64,000 nt of DNA from Nocardia brasiliensis NBRC 14402 (GTDB lineage Bacteria; Actinomycetota; Actinomycetes; Mycobacteriales; Mycobacteriaceae): NCBI RefSeq assembly GCF_000308475.2, contig NZ_BAFT02000010.1, positions 1 to 64,000 of the forward strand, read 5' to 3'. A model generated the notes under the pieces. It saw only the letters and a program-made list of their open reading frames with translations, was not told the DNA's origin and ran no database searches. Positions 12,586 to 22,934 of the stretch are shown in pieces; position 1 is the stretch's first letter; each line of letters begins with the position of its first letter. A program made the position numbers and the translations under genes.

Positions 12586-13734
12586 ATGACCACCACCCCC
12601 GCGGTGCCTACTGGGCAGACCGCCGTACCCAGTGATTTCGTCAGCGGCCTGGAGGGCGTGGTGGCTTTCACCACCGATATCGCCGAACCCGACAAGGACG
12701 GTGGTGCGCTGCGCTACCGCGGGGTCGATATCGAAGACCTGGTCGAGGGCCGGGTGACCTTCGGTGACGTGTGGGCCCTGCTGGTCGACGGCGAATTCGG
12801 TCGCGGTCTGCCGCCCGCCGAGCCCTTCCCGCTGCCCGTGCACACCGGTGACGTGCGCGTCGACGTGCAGGCGGGCCTGGCGATGCTCGCGCCGATCTGG
12901 GGTTACCAGCCGCTGCTCGACATCGACGACGAGACCGCGCGGGACAACCTGGCCCGCGCCTCGGTGATGGCGCTGTCCTACGTCGCGCAGTCCGCGCGCG
13001 GCATCTACCAGCCCGCGGTGCCGCAGAAGCAGATCGACGAGTGCACCACGGTCACCGAACGCTTCATGACCCGCTGGAAGGGCGACCCGGACCCGAAGCA
13101 CACCGAGGCGATCGACGCCTACTGGGTGTCCGCGGCCGAACACGGCATGAACGCCTCCACCTTCACCGCCCGCGTCATCGCCTCCACCGGCGCCGACGTC
13201 GCGGCCTCGCTGTCCGGCGCGATCGGCGCCATGTCCGGCCCGCTGCACGGCGGCGCGCCCGCGCGGGTGCTGCCGATGATCGAGGGCGTCGAAAAGTCCG
13301 GCGACGCAAGGGCTCTGGTCAAGGGCATCCTGGATCGCAAGGAAAAGCTGATGGGCTTCGGGCACCGGGTCTACCGGGCCGAGGACCCGCGGGCCCGCGT
13401 GCTGCGCGCCACCGCGAAGCGGCTCGGCGCCCCGCGCTACGAGGTGGCCGCCGCGCTGGAGCAGGCCGCGCTGGCCGAACTGCGCGAGCGTCGCCCGGAT
13501 CGCGCCATCGAGACCAACGTGGAGTTCTGGGCCGCGGTGATCCTGGACTTCGCCGAGGTGCCCGCGCACATGATGCCCGCCATGTTCACCTGTGGCCGCA
13601 CCGCCGGGTGGTGTGCGCACATCCTCGAGCAGAAGCAGCTCGGCAAGCTGGTCCGGCCCGCCGCCATCTACACCGGCCCCGGACCGCGTCGCCCCGAGGA
13701 CGTCGCGGGCTGGAGCTCGGTCCGGCACGCGTAG
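12586..13734 (+). CDS. citA: Second citrate synthase, CitA type
   Basis: A 382-residue citrate synthase paralogue of the shorter CitA group (M. tuberculosis Rv0889c). It carries MSGPLHGGAPARVLPM, LMGFGHRVYRAEDPR and NVEFWAAVILDF. In the last motif the usual catalytic Asp position is Glu; I recall the same residue in mycobacterial CitA, so it is probably a family trait rather than damage. It may act as a citrate or 2-methylcitrate synthase. The ATG at 12586 has a strong AAGGAGAAG ribosome site; the longer frame from 12529 is not needed. A hairpin terminator follows the stop. Confidence 0.9.
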   Translation: MTTTPAVPTGQTAVPSDFVSGLEGVVAFTTDIAEPDKDGGALRYRGVDIEDLVEGRVTFGDVWALLVDGEFGRGLPPAEPFPLPVHTGDVRVDVQAGLAMLAPIWGYQPLLDIDDETARDNLARASVMALSYVAQSARGIYQPAVPQKQIDECTTVTERFMTRWKGDPDPKHTEAIDAYWVSAAEHGMNASTFTARVIASTGADVAASLSGAIGAMSGPLHGGAPARVLPMIEGVEKSGDARALVKGILDRKEKLMGFGHRVYRAEDPRARVLRATAKRLGAPRYEVAAALEQAALAELRERRPDRAIETNVEFWAAVILDFAEVPAHMMPAMFTCGRTAGWCAHILEQKQLGKLVRPAAIYTGPGPRRPEDVAGWSSVRHA

Positions 13735-13783
13735 TCCCGCGGCCGTCGCACGCGCACGGCATGGTGATCGAACCAACACGACA

Positions 13784-13821
13784 CGAGCCGAATGCCCTAC
13801 ACCAGTAGGGCGTTCGGCTCG
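13784..13821. terminator. Terminator hairpin after citA
   Basis: A 17-bp inverted repeat starting CGAGCCGAATGCCC, with a 4-nt ACCA loop and one G-T wobble, lies 50 bp downstream of the citA stop and 36 bp before the next start. Confidence 0.7.
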
Positions 13822-13857
13822 AGTAGCATCCCCGTGACGTCGAGAGAGAGCTGACGG

Positions 13858-14739
13858 ATGGTGGAAGAGGGAATGTCGCGGCGGCGGATGCTCGGCCTGG
13901 GCACCGCGATGGCCGCCGGTTTCGTCGCCACCGGATGCTTTACCGCCCAGCGGGATACGACCGCGACCCCGAATTCCACCGAGACCGAGGCAGCCCCGCC
14001 GAGCGACCGGGTCGTCGTCTCGAAAGCCGCTCCCCCGCCGCCGGACAACTCCCCCGCCGCGGTCGCCGCCCGCTATGCCGGTGTCCAGCCGCAGCAGTGG
14101 GGTGTGGAGATGGCAGGCATCACAAGCACTTTCGCCGCCGCGGGCAAACAGATGGCGTTGACCTTCGACGCCTGCGGTGGACCGGGCAACAACGACATCG
14201 ATCAGTCGCTGATCGATTTCCTGGTCGCCCAGCGGATTCCGGCCACGCTGTTCCTGAACAAGCGCTGGATCGACGCCAATCAGGGGCGGGCCGCCCAGTT
14301 GGCCGCGAACCCCCTGTTCGAACTGGCCAATCACGGTGTGGCGCACAAGCCGCTGTCGGTGACCGGCCGGGCGGCCTACGGCATCGCAGGCACCGGCTCC
14401 GCGCAGGAAGCGGCCGACGAGGTCTGGGCCAATCACGAGCGACTGGCCGGCCTGCTCGGCCGCCCGCCGCGTTTCTTCCGCGCCGGCACCGCGCACTACG
14501 ACGACGTCGCCGTGCGGATCGTGCGGGAAATCGGGGAGATCCCCCTCGGTTTCAGCATCAACGCCGACTACGGCGCCACCGCCTCCGCCAAGCACGTCGA
14601 GACCGCGATGAACGCCGCGGCGCCGGGGGCGATCTCGCTCGCGCACATGCACCGGCCACAGTCGGGCACCGGCGCGGGCATGATCGCGGCGCTGCCCACC
14701 ATCCGCGCGATGGGCTTCACCTTCGTCCACCTCCCCTGA
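13858..14739 (+). CDS. Tat-exported polysaccharide deacetylase lipoprotein
   Basis: A 293-residue NodB-type carbohydrate esterase. The N-terminus SRRRMLGLG is a twin-arginine motif and VATGC is a lipobox, so the protein is probably a Tat-exported lipoprotein at the cell surface. The NodB core shows the metal/catalytic Asp in LTFDACGG (about residue 104), the histidine pair in NHGVAHK (about 159-163) and the FFRAGTAHYD substrate region. The family removes acetyl groups from peptidoglycan or other cell-wall glycans. The start is taken at ATG 13858 (GAGAGAG upstream); ATG 13873, directly before the Arg pair, is an alternative. It ends 9 bp from a converging gene. Confidence 0.85.
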   Translation: MVEEGMSRRRMLGLGTAMAAGFVATGCFTAQRDTTATPNSTETEAAPPSDRVVVSKAAPPPPDNSPAAVAARYAGVQPQQWGVEMAGITSTFAAAGKQMALTFDACGGPGNNDIDQSLIDFLVAQRIPATLFLNKRWIDANQGRAAQLAANPLFELANHGVAHKPLSVTGRAAYGIAGTGSAQEAADEVWANHERLAGLLGRPPRFFRAGTAHYDDVAVRIVREIGEIPLGFSINADYGATASAKHVETAMNAAAPGAISLAHMHRPQSGTGAGMIAALPTIRAMGFTFVHLP

Positions 14740-14748
14740 CCGGCACAG

Positions 14749-15429
14749 TCAGTCCTCGCCGAGCGAGGCGGCCCAGTCGACGGCGACGGACTCGCCGTGG
14801 TCGACGGTGAAGAAGGCGACCTCGAGCTGCTCGCCGAGATCGACCAGACCGATCGCGGCCAGCGGCACCGGCTGCACCAGCCGGACCAGCCAGGGCGTCG
14901 GCTCGTCCCAGGCGCGCACCTCCAGATCCAGCCGCAGCACCGGATCGTCGCGCCCGGAGTAGTCCGCCGCCACCGGGGTCGCCGCCAGCACGGTCGCGTC
15001 GGCGCGGCGCCCGTCGGCGAGGATCTTGGCGATGCCGGCCCGCCCGGTCTCCGCGAAATCCGGTACGTAGAGCACCAATCGGTCCCGGTCGCCCGGATCT
15101 ATGCGGCAGCACACCACATCTCCGGGCTGCATCCATTCGAGATCGGCCGCGGACACCCGCTGGCGCACCCTGGTCTCGTACGGTGCCGTGCCGTCCACCA
15201 GCACCCGGACCCAGAACACGTGCCCCGGTTCGCGCCGCGAGGCAGTGCCCGAATCCGGCTCGCCCGCCTTCGAACTCGGCCGCACGCCCAAAATCGTTGC
15301 CGAGCCGAGTGCTCCGTGCATCAGCAACTCGCGCCGCGCCGCGTCCGAGATCGCCCCCACCCGTAGCCCGAAGGTGCGTGACCGGCGACCGCGCAGTCGC
15401 CACCCCGAGCTCGCCGACGCCATGTTCAT
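14749..15429 (-). CDS. Conserved hypothetical protein
   Basis: About 226 residues from ATG 15429 (a second ATG lies two codons on). The product has no signal peptide or membrane helix. It shows two beta-rich, small-domain-like segments, with VFWVRVLVDGTAPYETRVR, WMQPGDVVCCRIDPGDRD and a second region after ADATVLAATPV, that look like repeats of a nucleotide-independent beta-barrel fold, and an acidic C-terminus. I do not recognise a named family. It lies divergent from serC, so co-regulation with serine synthesis is possible but not shown. The long open frame to 17187 on this strand is a shadow of sepH/serC. Confidence 0.7.
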   Translation of the reverse strand: MNMASASSGWRLRGRRSRTFGLRVGAISDAARRELLMHGALGSATILGVRPSSKAGEPDSGTASRREPGHVFWVRVLVDGTAPYETRVRQRVSAADLEWMQPGDVVCCRIDPGDRDRLVLYVPDFAETGRAGIAKILADGRRADATVLAATPVAADYSGRDDPVLRLDLEVRAWDEPTPWLVRLVQPVPLAAIGLVDLGEQLEVAFFTVDHGESVAVDWAASLGED

Positions 15430-15444
15430 GGGCGCAAAGGTTAG

Positions 15445-16734
<1,290 letters not shown>

Positions 16735-16945
16735 CACACCGGAATCGACGCGCTCCCCGCACGTGACACGCCACACATGACACGCCGTGGAGCGCGAAGC
16801 TTCAACTCGAACAGAGCAGATTAGCGGGGTGCGGAGGTCTCCGCGGAGATTTCCGCCCCGCGTGTCCTGCCCCACGGATCCCAGAAGTGCACTACTGTTT
16901 CGGAAAGTGGGCGGTGTCGCGAGTCGACGCGGTAAGGAGGTAACG

Positions 16946-18022
16946 GTGCGTGAACTTCGAGTGATCGGGGTGACGCCCGACTCCACGCACATCGTGTGTA
17001 TCGACACCGAGTCCGGCGCGAAGTACCGGCTGCCCGCCGACGACAAGCTACGAGCCGCAGCACGCGGAGACCTTGCCCGATTCGGCCAGATAGAGATCGA
17101 AATGGAAGCAACTATGCGTCCTCGCGATATCCAGGCTCGAATCCGCGCCGGCGCCTCCGTCGAACAGGTCACCGCCGAGTCCGGCATGCCGGCCAGCCGC
17201 GTCGAGCGGTTCGCCTACCCGGTGCTGCTGGAACGCGCCCGCGCCGCCGAACTCGCCCAGAAGGCGCACCCCGTCCGGCCCGACGGGCCCGCCGTGGAAA
17301 CCCTCATCGACGTCGTCACCGCGGCCTTCACCGAGCGCGGGCACAACATCGAAGGCGCCGAATGGGACGCCTGGAAGGACGAGAAGGGCTTCTGGGTCGC
17401 CCAATTGCAGTGGCAGAACGGGCGTTCCGAAATCGCCGCGCACTGGCGCTACCAGCCGGACGCGCACGGCGGCTCGGTCTCCCCGCTCGACGACCCGGCC
17501 TCGGACCTGATTGATCCCGACTTCGGCCGCGCGCTACGCGGTCTCGCGACCATCCTGCCCGCCGAGGCCGAGACCCCCGAACCACAGCCCGAGCCGGTCG
17601 CCGAACCGCGCCCGGCCCCGGCGGCGCCGCCCACCCGCCCCGCCGCCCGCCAGCAGGGCCAGCCCACGCTGGACGAATACTTCGAGCAGCGGGCCGTCGC
17701 GGCCGGCGGCAGCAGCACGCCCGCCATCACGGCGGGCGCCACCGCGACTCCTGCCGCGACCACCACCACGCCCGCCGCCGCGAGCCCCGCGCCGAGCGCG
17801 CCCGCGCCGAGCCCCGCCGCGTCGACCGCGGAAAGCACCACGGACACCGCCCCGCCCGCACCCGCCGCGCCGAAGGCACCGGCGGCGAAGGCACCGGCCG
17901 CCGAGGAAGCACCGGCCAAGCCCGCCAAGGCCCCGGCCAAGACGGCCCGCACCAAGCGCGGCAAGGCGCCCATGCCGTCCTGGGAGGACGTGCTGCTCGG
18001 CGTGCGCAGCTCAGGTCACTGA
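16946..18022 (+). CDS. sepH: Cell-division regulator SepH (DUF3071)
   Basis: A 358-residue protein of the SepH family, which in Streptomyces and mycobacteria binds FtsZ and stimulates its assembly. The DUF3071 N-terminal domain begins RELRVIGVTPDSTHIVC and contains a helix-turn-helix-like segment, IQARIRAGASVEQVTAESG (about 57-75), the core SepH feature. The C-terminal 170 residues are a low-complexity Pro/Ala/Thr linker ending in a conserved MPSWEDVLLGVR motif. The start is GTG 16946, placed after a near-perfect AAGGAGGTAAC ribosome site; the longer frame from 16787 is a readthrough. Synteny with serC agrees with Rv0884c-Rv0883c. Confidence 0.92.
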   Translation: MRELRVIGVTPDSTHIVCIDTESGAKYRLPADDKLRAAARGDLARFGQIEIEMEATMRPRDIQARIRAGASVEQVTAESGMPASRVERFAYPVLLERARAAELAQKAHPVRPDGPAVETLIDVVTAAFTERGHNIEGAEWDAWKDEKGFWVAQLQWQNGRSEIAAHWRYQPDAHGGSVSPLDDPASDLIDPDFGRALRGLATILPAEAETPEPQPEPVAEPRPAPAAPPTRPAARQQGQPTLDEYFEQRAVAAGGSSTPAITAGATATPAATTTTPAAASPAPSAPAPSPAASTAESTTDTAPPAPAAPKAPAAKAPAAEEAPAKPAKAPAKTARTKRGKAPMPSWEDVLLGVRSSGH

Positions 18023-18455
18023 CGCGCACGCCAGTCTCTCTCGTATTCAAGGCTCGCCGAGAACGGCTGGCGCGTTTCGTTCGGGAGCTGCCGCACGATG
18101 TTTCGCACTCCGCGCGCGTGTCGCTCAGCTGACACGCGCGCGACGACGGGATGTGCGCGGCTATCGCTCCGACGCACTCGAGTTCAGTTCGTAGGTCGCG
18201 CGTCCGGCCGAAATCGGTTTGCTGAAGCCGGAGCTGGTTTGCTGAGCCCCGCGTAGCAACATATTTCGCGGCGCGCGGGCGTGTTCCGGGACCGAAGGAC
18301 GGTCCGGAACCGCGCACGCCAGGTAGATTTTCAGTGTGGGATCGACGGCGTGCCAGGCATCGGACGAGACACCGACGCGGTGAATTGTCCGACACCCCAG
18401 TGCGTTGCTCGAAGTTCGCGGAGCTGATTCGTGCAACCATCGGGAGGTGCCGGAA
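18023..18455. other. Gene-free spacer with terminator and short direct repeats
   Basis: This 433-bp stretch holds a strong hairpin (listed separately), a 10-bp direct repeat GGTTTGCTGA at 18216-18225 and 18236-18245 (20-bp period), and an imperfect hairpin at about 18284-18309 (TTCCGG paired with CCGGAA). No ORF with a plausible start and codon use was found, so the remainder is probably the promoter region of the DUF6928 gene. Confidence 0.5.
18111..18142. terminator. Terminator hairpin downstream of sepH
   Basis: CGCGCGCGTGTC and its exact complement (12 bp) flank an 8-nt loop, GCTCAGCT. It lies about 90 bp after the sepH stop; no U-tract follows. Confidence 0.65.
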
Positions 18456-19199
18456 ATGCTATCGAAAGCTTCGTCGCTCTGGTACGTCGACGCATCCGAC
18501 CCGTTGACGGTACTGCGCGCCAATCACGACCCGGATCCCGATGCCGCATTGGCGCTTGCCAAACAGTTGCACAGCGATCGCGACGTCCTGCCGATCATGG
18601 TCGGCACGCTGGCCGGATGCGCGGGCCCGGACCTCGACGAGGTCTACATCGGCTGCTACCCCGGCGTCACCGTGGTGTGCTCGGCGCAGGCCGCCCGCAT
18701 CCACCCGACCGAGTTGCCGGAACTGCTGGTGCGGCCGCTGGCCTCGGAGCACACCTACTTGGTGTCGTTCGACACCGCGCACGGGTGGGGCGCGTTCGCG
18801 CATTGGGAGCGTGGCGAATTCCGCCGGGCGTTCAGCTCGAGCCGGGTCAACATCCTGGAGGACGAGGGACTCCCCCTGGTGTGGGAACGCCCGTACTGGG
18901 CGGGTGAGCACCCGGTGCGCTGGCAAGCCGGTGAACTCCCCGACCCGCAGACCCTGCCCTTCGATCCGCCCGACTTCGCCGACGCCGCGAACAACGAATG
19001 GCTCGGCTTCCACTACCGCGCACCGGGCCCTGCGGGCGCACTGGTGCCCGGCGATGTGGCGGTGTGCGGATTCACGCTCTACCCGAAAGGGCAGGCGCCC
19101 GACCCGGCCACCCTGGTCCCGCCCGAGGAAGAACCGGAGAGCGTCCGCCCTCGGCGCGGCCTGTTCGGCTGGCTCCGCGGCTCCGACCGCGTGTCCTGA
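18456..19199 (+). CDS. DUF6928 family protein
   Basis: A 247-residue cytoplasmic protein matching the actinobacterial DUF6928 pattern: an N-terminal SLWYVDASDP segment, VYIGCYPGVTVVCSAQAARI, a TYLVSFDTAHGWGAFAHWE segment, and PYWAGEHPV near residue 150. The function of the family is unknown. ATG 18456 is chosen because GGGAGG precedes it by about 9 nt; the in-frame extension to 18405 lacks a ribosome site. The C-terminus adds a charged Arg-rich tail. It ends one base before a convergent gene's stop. Confidence 0.75.
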   Translation: MLSKASSLWYVDASDPLTVLRANHDPDPDAALALAKQLHSDRDVLPIMVGTLAGCAGPDLDEVYIGCYPGVTVVCSAQAARIHPTELPELLVRPLASEHTYLVSFDTAHGWGAFAHWERGEFRRAFSSSRVNILEDEGLPLVWERPYWAGEHPVRWQAGELPDPQTLPFDPPDFADAANNEWLGFHYRAPGPAGALVPGDVAVCGFTLYPKGQAPDPATLVPPEEEPESVRPRRGLFGWLRGSDRVS

Positions 19200-19484
19200 T
19201 CAGCTCGCGAGGCCACCGAGCAGCAGCACCAACCAGCCGAGCCCCACCCCGGCGACACCGCCGAGCACCACCCATCTGGTCACCGGAGCCTCGCGCAACC
19301 GCCAAGCGGTCGGCGCGGCGCCGCCGGCCGCGACCACGTTCACCGCGACCGCGAGCAGGGGATGCACCTCGGCGAGCGCCCGCCCGAACGAATACACCGC
19401 GATCGCGCTCAGCAGCGCGACCATGATCGTGACGGTCAACCCGGCGCCCCACGGCGCCGGGCTCTGGGTGGGCGGATAGGTCAT
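19200..19484 (-). CDS. Small integral membrane protein (Rv0882-like, DUF2537)
   Basis: A 94-residue protein with three hydrophobic segments (about 14-32, 41-58 and 67-92) and short polar ends. Its length and position, overlapping the 3' end of the rRNA methyltransferase gene by 4 bp, match M. tuberculosis Rv0882 next to Rv0881. The start is ATG 19484. Function is unknown; the conserved pairing suggests translational coupling with the methyltransferase. Confidence 0.75.
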   Translation of the reverse strand: MTYPPTQSPAPWGAGLTVTIMVALLSAIAVYSFGRALAEVHPLLAVAVNVVAAGGAAPTAWRLREAPVTRWVVLGGVAGVGLGWLVLLLGGLAS

Positions 19485-20281
19485 GTGCGTACCCGCTCGT
19501 AGAAGGCCATGGCCGCGGCGGTCGCGACATTGAGCGAATCGGTGCCCGGCGACATGGGAATTCGCGCGCGCACATCGGTGGCCCGCATCGCTTCCTCGGT
19601 CAGCCCCGGTCCCTCGGCGCCGAGCAACAGTGCCACACGCTCCCCTGTCATCGCGGCGGCCAGCGTCATCGCCTTCGCGTCGGGGGTGAGGGCGATGATC
19701 TGGAAACCTTTGCGCCGCAGTATATCCAGACCATCCGGCCAATCCGGCACGGAAGCGAACGGCACCCGCAGCACATGCCCCATGGAGACCCGCACCGCGC
19801 GCCGGTACAGCGGGTCGGCGCACCGATCGCCGAACAGGATCGCCTCCGCGCCGAGCCCCGCGGCGTTGCGGAACATCGCGCCGAGGTTCTCGTGGTCGTT
19901 GACGCCCTCCAGCACCGCCACCGTGCGCGCGTGCGCGGTGACCTCGTCCAGACTCAGCGGCGCCGGCCGGGGCGCGACCGCCAGCACACCGCGGTTGAGA
20001 TGGAACCCGACCACCTCCGCCATCACCTCGGCCGAGGTCCGGTAGTACGGCACCGCGACATCGGCCAGATCCCCGGCGAGCTCCACGCGGCGCTTGTCCA
20101 CCCCGAACAACGCCGTCGGGGTGAACCGCGAAGCCAGCATCCGCTGGACCACCACCACCCCTTCGGCGATCACCAGTCCACGCCGCCCGGGCAGATCGGG
20201 CCGGCGGTCGGCGGAGTTGAGGTCGCGGAAGTCATCCACCCGCGGGTCGGCGGGGTCATCGATATCGATCACTTCGGCCAC
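19481..20281 (-). CDS. TrmH/SpoU-family RNA 2'-O-methyltransferase
   Basis: A 266-residue SPOUT-fold methyltransferase that would transfer methyl from SAM to a 2'-hydroxyl of rRNA or tRNA. An N-terminal L30e-like RNA-binding part precedes the SpoU domain with motif 1 NDHENLGAMFRNAAG, motif 2 LLLGAEGPGL and motif 3 IPMSPGTDSLNVATAAA, which form the knot and bind SAM. GTG 20281 is chosen because AGGA lies 7 nt upstream; the open frame continues to 20464 without family-like residues. The M. tuberculosis counterpart is Rv0881. The exact target nucleotide is unknown. Confidence 0.88.
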   Translation of the reverse strand: MAEVIDIDDPADPRVDDFRDLNSADRRPDLPGRRGLVIAEGVVVVQRMLASRFTPTALFGVDKRRVELAGDLADVAVPYYRTSAEVMAEVVGFHLNRGVLAVAPRPAPLSLDEVTAHARTVAVLEGVNDHENLGAMFRNAAGLGAEAILFGDRCADPLYRRAVRVSMGHVLRVPFASVPDWPDGLDILRRKGFQIIALTPDAKAMTLAAAMTGERVALLLGAEGPGLTEEAMRATDVRARIPMSPGTDSLNVATAAAMAFYERVRT

Positions 20282-20466
20282 GGCTACATCCTGCCCGTCC
20301 GGGCTACCGCGTGGCGCGACCGGTGTCCGATCCCCGCTACCGGGTGCGCCGGAAGCGGAGCCGTCCGTCGCTCGCGATGCCGCGCGAACGTGGTGGCCGT
20401 GCCACTGCGCGCGACCCGGGCGAAAATCGAGTGCGTGGCGCGCTCGGGGCGTGGGAGGGTGCAACG

Positions 20467-21672
20467 ATGACGTTGACTGACGGCATCACCATCCGCTCTG
20501 CCACCGAGGACGATCTGAGTTCGATCAGGACGCTGGTGGCGACCTCGTTCGGCGCCTACGGGCCCGCGGGCTTCCGCGAACACAGCCGGCAGCTGTTCGC
20601 GCCGGCCGACGCGATCGTCGCGGTCGACGACGGTGTGGTGGTCGGGCATGTGAAATCCCGGCGGATGACGGTGACCGTGCCGGGCGAGCGGGCGGTGGAC
20701 GGCTGCGGGATCGCCGCGGTCGGTGTGGCGCCGACGCATCGGCGGCGCGGGATCCTGCGGGCGATGTACACCGAGCAGCATCGGCGCACCGAGGCGGCGG
20801 GACTGGCGCTGACGCTGTTCACGGCCAGCGAGGGCAGCATCTACGGGCGGTTCGGCTACGGACCGGCGGTGCGGGAGAACGCGGTCTCCATCGATCGGCG
20901 TTTCGCCGAATTCCGGCCCACCACACCGGATCCGGGCGGCGTGCTGCTCGCCGAAGCGGCCGAGGTCACCGCGCACGTCGAGGCCGTCTACGACCGGTGG
21001 CGCAGGTTCACCCCCGGTGTGCAGGTGCGCCCGGCGGCCTCGTGGGCGATGCTGTTCGCCGATCCGGAGCAGGTCCGCGACGGCGGCTCAGAGCTTTTCG
21101 CGTTCACCCATCCGGATGGCTATGCGCTGTACCGGAATCATTTCACCGAGTCCGAGCGCACCGTCGACGTGCTGGAGCTGCGGGCGGTCACCGCCGAGGC
21201 GCACGCCGCGCTGTGGCGGGCGCTGCTCGGGCTGGATCTGGCGCAGCGGGTGAAAGCCGTACTGGGCGACAATGATCCGCTGCCCTACCTGCTGACCGAT
21301 CCGCGGCTGGTGCGCACCACCGCCCGCGAGGACGGACTGTGGTTGCGGCTCATGGACATTCCCGCGGCCTTGACCGCGCGCACGTACCGGCGCGACCTGG
21401 AACTCGTGCTGGCGGTACAGGATCCGTTCCGCGACGCGGGCGGCACGTTCGCCCTGCGCGTCCGCAACGGCGTCGCCGAGTGCGCGCCCACCACCCGCGC
21501 CCCGCAGCTCGAACTCGGCATCGACGTGCTCGCGAGCATGTATCTCGGCGCCTATCCGGCCCGAGTCTTCGCCGCCGCCAACCGGCTCCAGGCCAAGGAC
21601 CCCGCCGACCTGGCGGCCCTGCAGGAAGCCTTCGGCACCGACCGCGACGCGGTACTCGGCTGGTTCTTCTGA
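20467..21672 (+). CDS. Eis-family GNAT N-acetyltransferase
   Basis: A 401-residue protein with the Eis three-part architecture: an N-terminal GNAT domain (acetyl-CoA loop VGVAPTHRRRGILRAM, about 80-96), a central GNAT-like domain, and a C-terminal SCP2-like domain ending in WFF. The free C-terminal carboxylate of the last Phe acts as catalytic base in characterised Eis enzymes, and the terminal Phe is kept here. M. tuberculosis Eis acetylates aminoglycosides and host proteins at multiple amines; a similar broad activity is inferred. ATG 20467 has GGGAGG upstream. It is divergent from the rRNA methyltransferase and followed by a hairpin terminator. Confidence 0.85.
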   Translation: MTLTDGITIRSATEDDLSSIRTLVATSFGAYGPAGFREHSRQLFAPADAIVAVDDGVVVGHVKSRRMTVTVPGERAVDGCGIAAVGVAPTHRRRGILRAMYTEQHRRTEAAGLALTLFTASEGSIYGRFGYGPAVRENAVSIDRRFAEFRPTTPDPGGVLLAEAAEVTAHVEAVYDRWRRFTPGVQVRPAASWAMLFADPEQVRDGGSELFAFTHPDGYALYRNHFTESERTVDVLELRAVTAEAHAALWRALLGLDLAQRVKAVLGDNDPLPYLLTDPRLVRTTAREDGLWLRLMDIPAALTARTYRRDLELVLAVQDPFRDAGGTFALRVRNGVAECAPTTRAPQLELGIDVLASMYLGAYPARVFAAANRLQAKDPADLAALQEAFGTDRDAVLGWFF

Positions 21673-21678
21673 ACCCGG

Positions 21679-21706
21679 CCGGAGCACACGGCCACGTGTG
21701 CTCCGG
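21679..21706. terminator. Terminator hairpin after the eis-like gene
   Basis: CCGGAGCACACG and its exact complement flank a GCCA tetraloop (12-bp perfect stem), starting 7 nt after the stop codon. Confidence 0.75.
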
Positions 21707-21731
21707 GCCGAGTGCTGGCATGCTGGTGGGT

Positions 21732-22133
21732 GTGAAGCCGATTCAGCTCGTCCTCAACATCCTCTGGTTGGTGTTCGTCGGTTTCTGGATGGCATTGGGC
21801 TACATCCTGGCCGGCGTCATCTGCTGCATCCTGATCATCACGATCCCGTGGGGCATCGCGTCGTTCCGGATCGCCGCCTACGCGCTGTGGCCGTTCGGCC
21901 GCACCACGGTGGAGAAGCCGGGCTCGGGTGCGGGCTCGCTGGTCGGCAATATCATCTGGTTCATCGTCGCGGGCTGGTGGCTCGCGCTCGGCCATCTGCT
22001 GACCAGCATCCCGCTGTTCATCTCGATCATCGGAATCCCGTTCGGCTGGGCCAACCTCAAACTGATTCCGCTGTCGCTGTTCCCGCTCGGCCGCGACATC
22101 GTCGACAGCGACCAGCCGTTCGGCGCGCGCTGA
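21732..22133 (+). CDS. YccF-domain inner membrane protein
   Basis: A 133-residue protein with two repeated YccF units. Each has a hydrophobic helix followed by a conserved loop: IITIPWGIASFRIAAYALWPFG in the first half and IIGIPFGWANLKLIPLSLFPLG in the second (only the core of each is diagnostic). YccF proteins are predicted membrane proteins of unknown role. GTG 21732 gives the family-like start MKPIQLVLNILWLVF; ATG 21720 adds four residues and neither has a strong ribosome site. It converges on the MarR gene with one base between stops. Confidence 0.8.
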   Translation: MKPIQLVLNILWLVFVGFWMALGYILAGVICCILIITIPWGIASFRIAAYALWPFGRTTVEKPGSGAGSLVGNIIWFIVAGWWLALGHLLTSIPLFISIIGIPFGWANLKLIPLSLFPLGRDIVDSDQPFGAR

Positions 22134-22134
22134 G

Positions 22135-22572
22135 TTATTCGGATTGGTCGACGATCTGCTTCATGATGCCGACCGCGCGGGTCAGCACCACGATCTGATC
22201 CTCGGTCAGACCCGAAAGCTGCTCGGTCATCCAGGCTTCCCTGGCGTTGGTCTCGTCGGCGATCAACGCGCGGCCCGCCTCGGACAGCGACACGATGATC
22301 TGGCGGCCGTCGGTGGGGTGCGGTTTGCGCTCGACCAGACCGAGATCGGTGAGCGAGGCGATGACTCTGGTCATCGACGGCGGCTGGACGCGCTCCTTCG
22401 CGGCAAGCGCACCCGGGGTCATCGCACCGTCCCGAGAAAGGGTCGCGAGGGCGGACAGCTGGGTCAGCGAAATCTGCGCGTCGGCACGTCGACCACGCAG
22501 ATGACGCGTCAGCCGGACCACCGCCAGCGAGAGTTCACCGGCGAGGGTTCGAACATCGGATGGCGTTGTCAC
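22135..22572 (-). CDS. MarR-family transcriptional regulator (Rv0880-like)
   Basis: A 145-residue MarR winged-helix repressor, very like M. tuberculosis Rv0880: ISLTQLSALATLSRDGAMTPG leads into the recognition helix QPPSMTRVIASL and the wing HPTDGRQIIVSLSEAG. It should bind DNA as a dimer and respond to a small phenolic-type ligand. It starts at GTG 22572, with TATCGT about 8 nt upstream, and is divergent from the DUF2530 gene, which it may control along with itself. Confidence 0.9.
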   Translation of the reverse strand: MTTPSDVRTLAGELSLAVVRLTRHLRGRRADAQISLTQLSALATLSRDGAMTPGALAAKERVQPPSMTRVIASLTDLGLVERKPHPTDGRQIIVSLSEAGRALIADETNAREAWMTEQLSGLTEDQIVVLTRAVGIMKQIVDQSE

Positions 22573-22691
22573 AGAGGTGAACGATACGGGACCGGTGGCC
22601 GACGGACCGGCGTTCTCGCCGGTACGCGCACAGCCGCAGCCACATCGGCGGTGCGCGGGCCGTCCGGCACGCCGCCGTTATGCTGGGTGAC

Positions 22692-22931
22692 GTGACTCAG
22701 AACGTGCCGCAGATCCCGCCGCGGCTGACCGATCCGCGGCCCGTGCTCGCGGTCGGCTGCGTGCTCTGGCTGATCGCCACCGTGGTGGTGTGGGCCGGTG
22801 GCGATCGGTGGGCGTCGGTACTGCCGGTCTGCCTGATGGGGCTGGTGGTCGGCGGGCTCGCGCTCGGAATCTTCCTGATCCAGCGGCGCGGTGCGCGGCG
22901 CGGCGACAAGGGCGCGCAGACCGGGCTCTGA
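22692..22931 (+). CDS. DUF2530 small membrane protein (Rv0879c-like)
   Basis: About 79 residues with two membrane helices (VLAVGCVLWLIATVVVW and the SVLPVCLMGLVVGGLALGIF stretch) and a basic cytoplasmic tail. The family is DUF2530, function unknown, next to the MarR gene in mycobacteria too. GTG 22692 is preferred because TATGCT ends exactly 7 nt before it, fitting a leaderless message; ATG 22680 overlaps that -10 element. Confidence 0.75.
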   Translation: MTQNVPQIPPRLTDPRPVLAVGCVLWLIATVVVWAGGDRWASVLPVCLMGLVVGGLALGIFLIQRRGARRGDKGAQTGL

Positions 22932-22934
22932 GCG

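Noticed and set aside
12532..14730. 732-codon minus-strand frame spanning citA and the deacetylase
   Set aside because: A high-GC shadow; it covers two recognisable genes and a terminator, and has no motifs.
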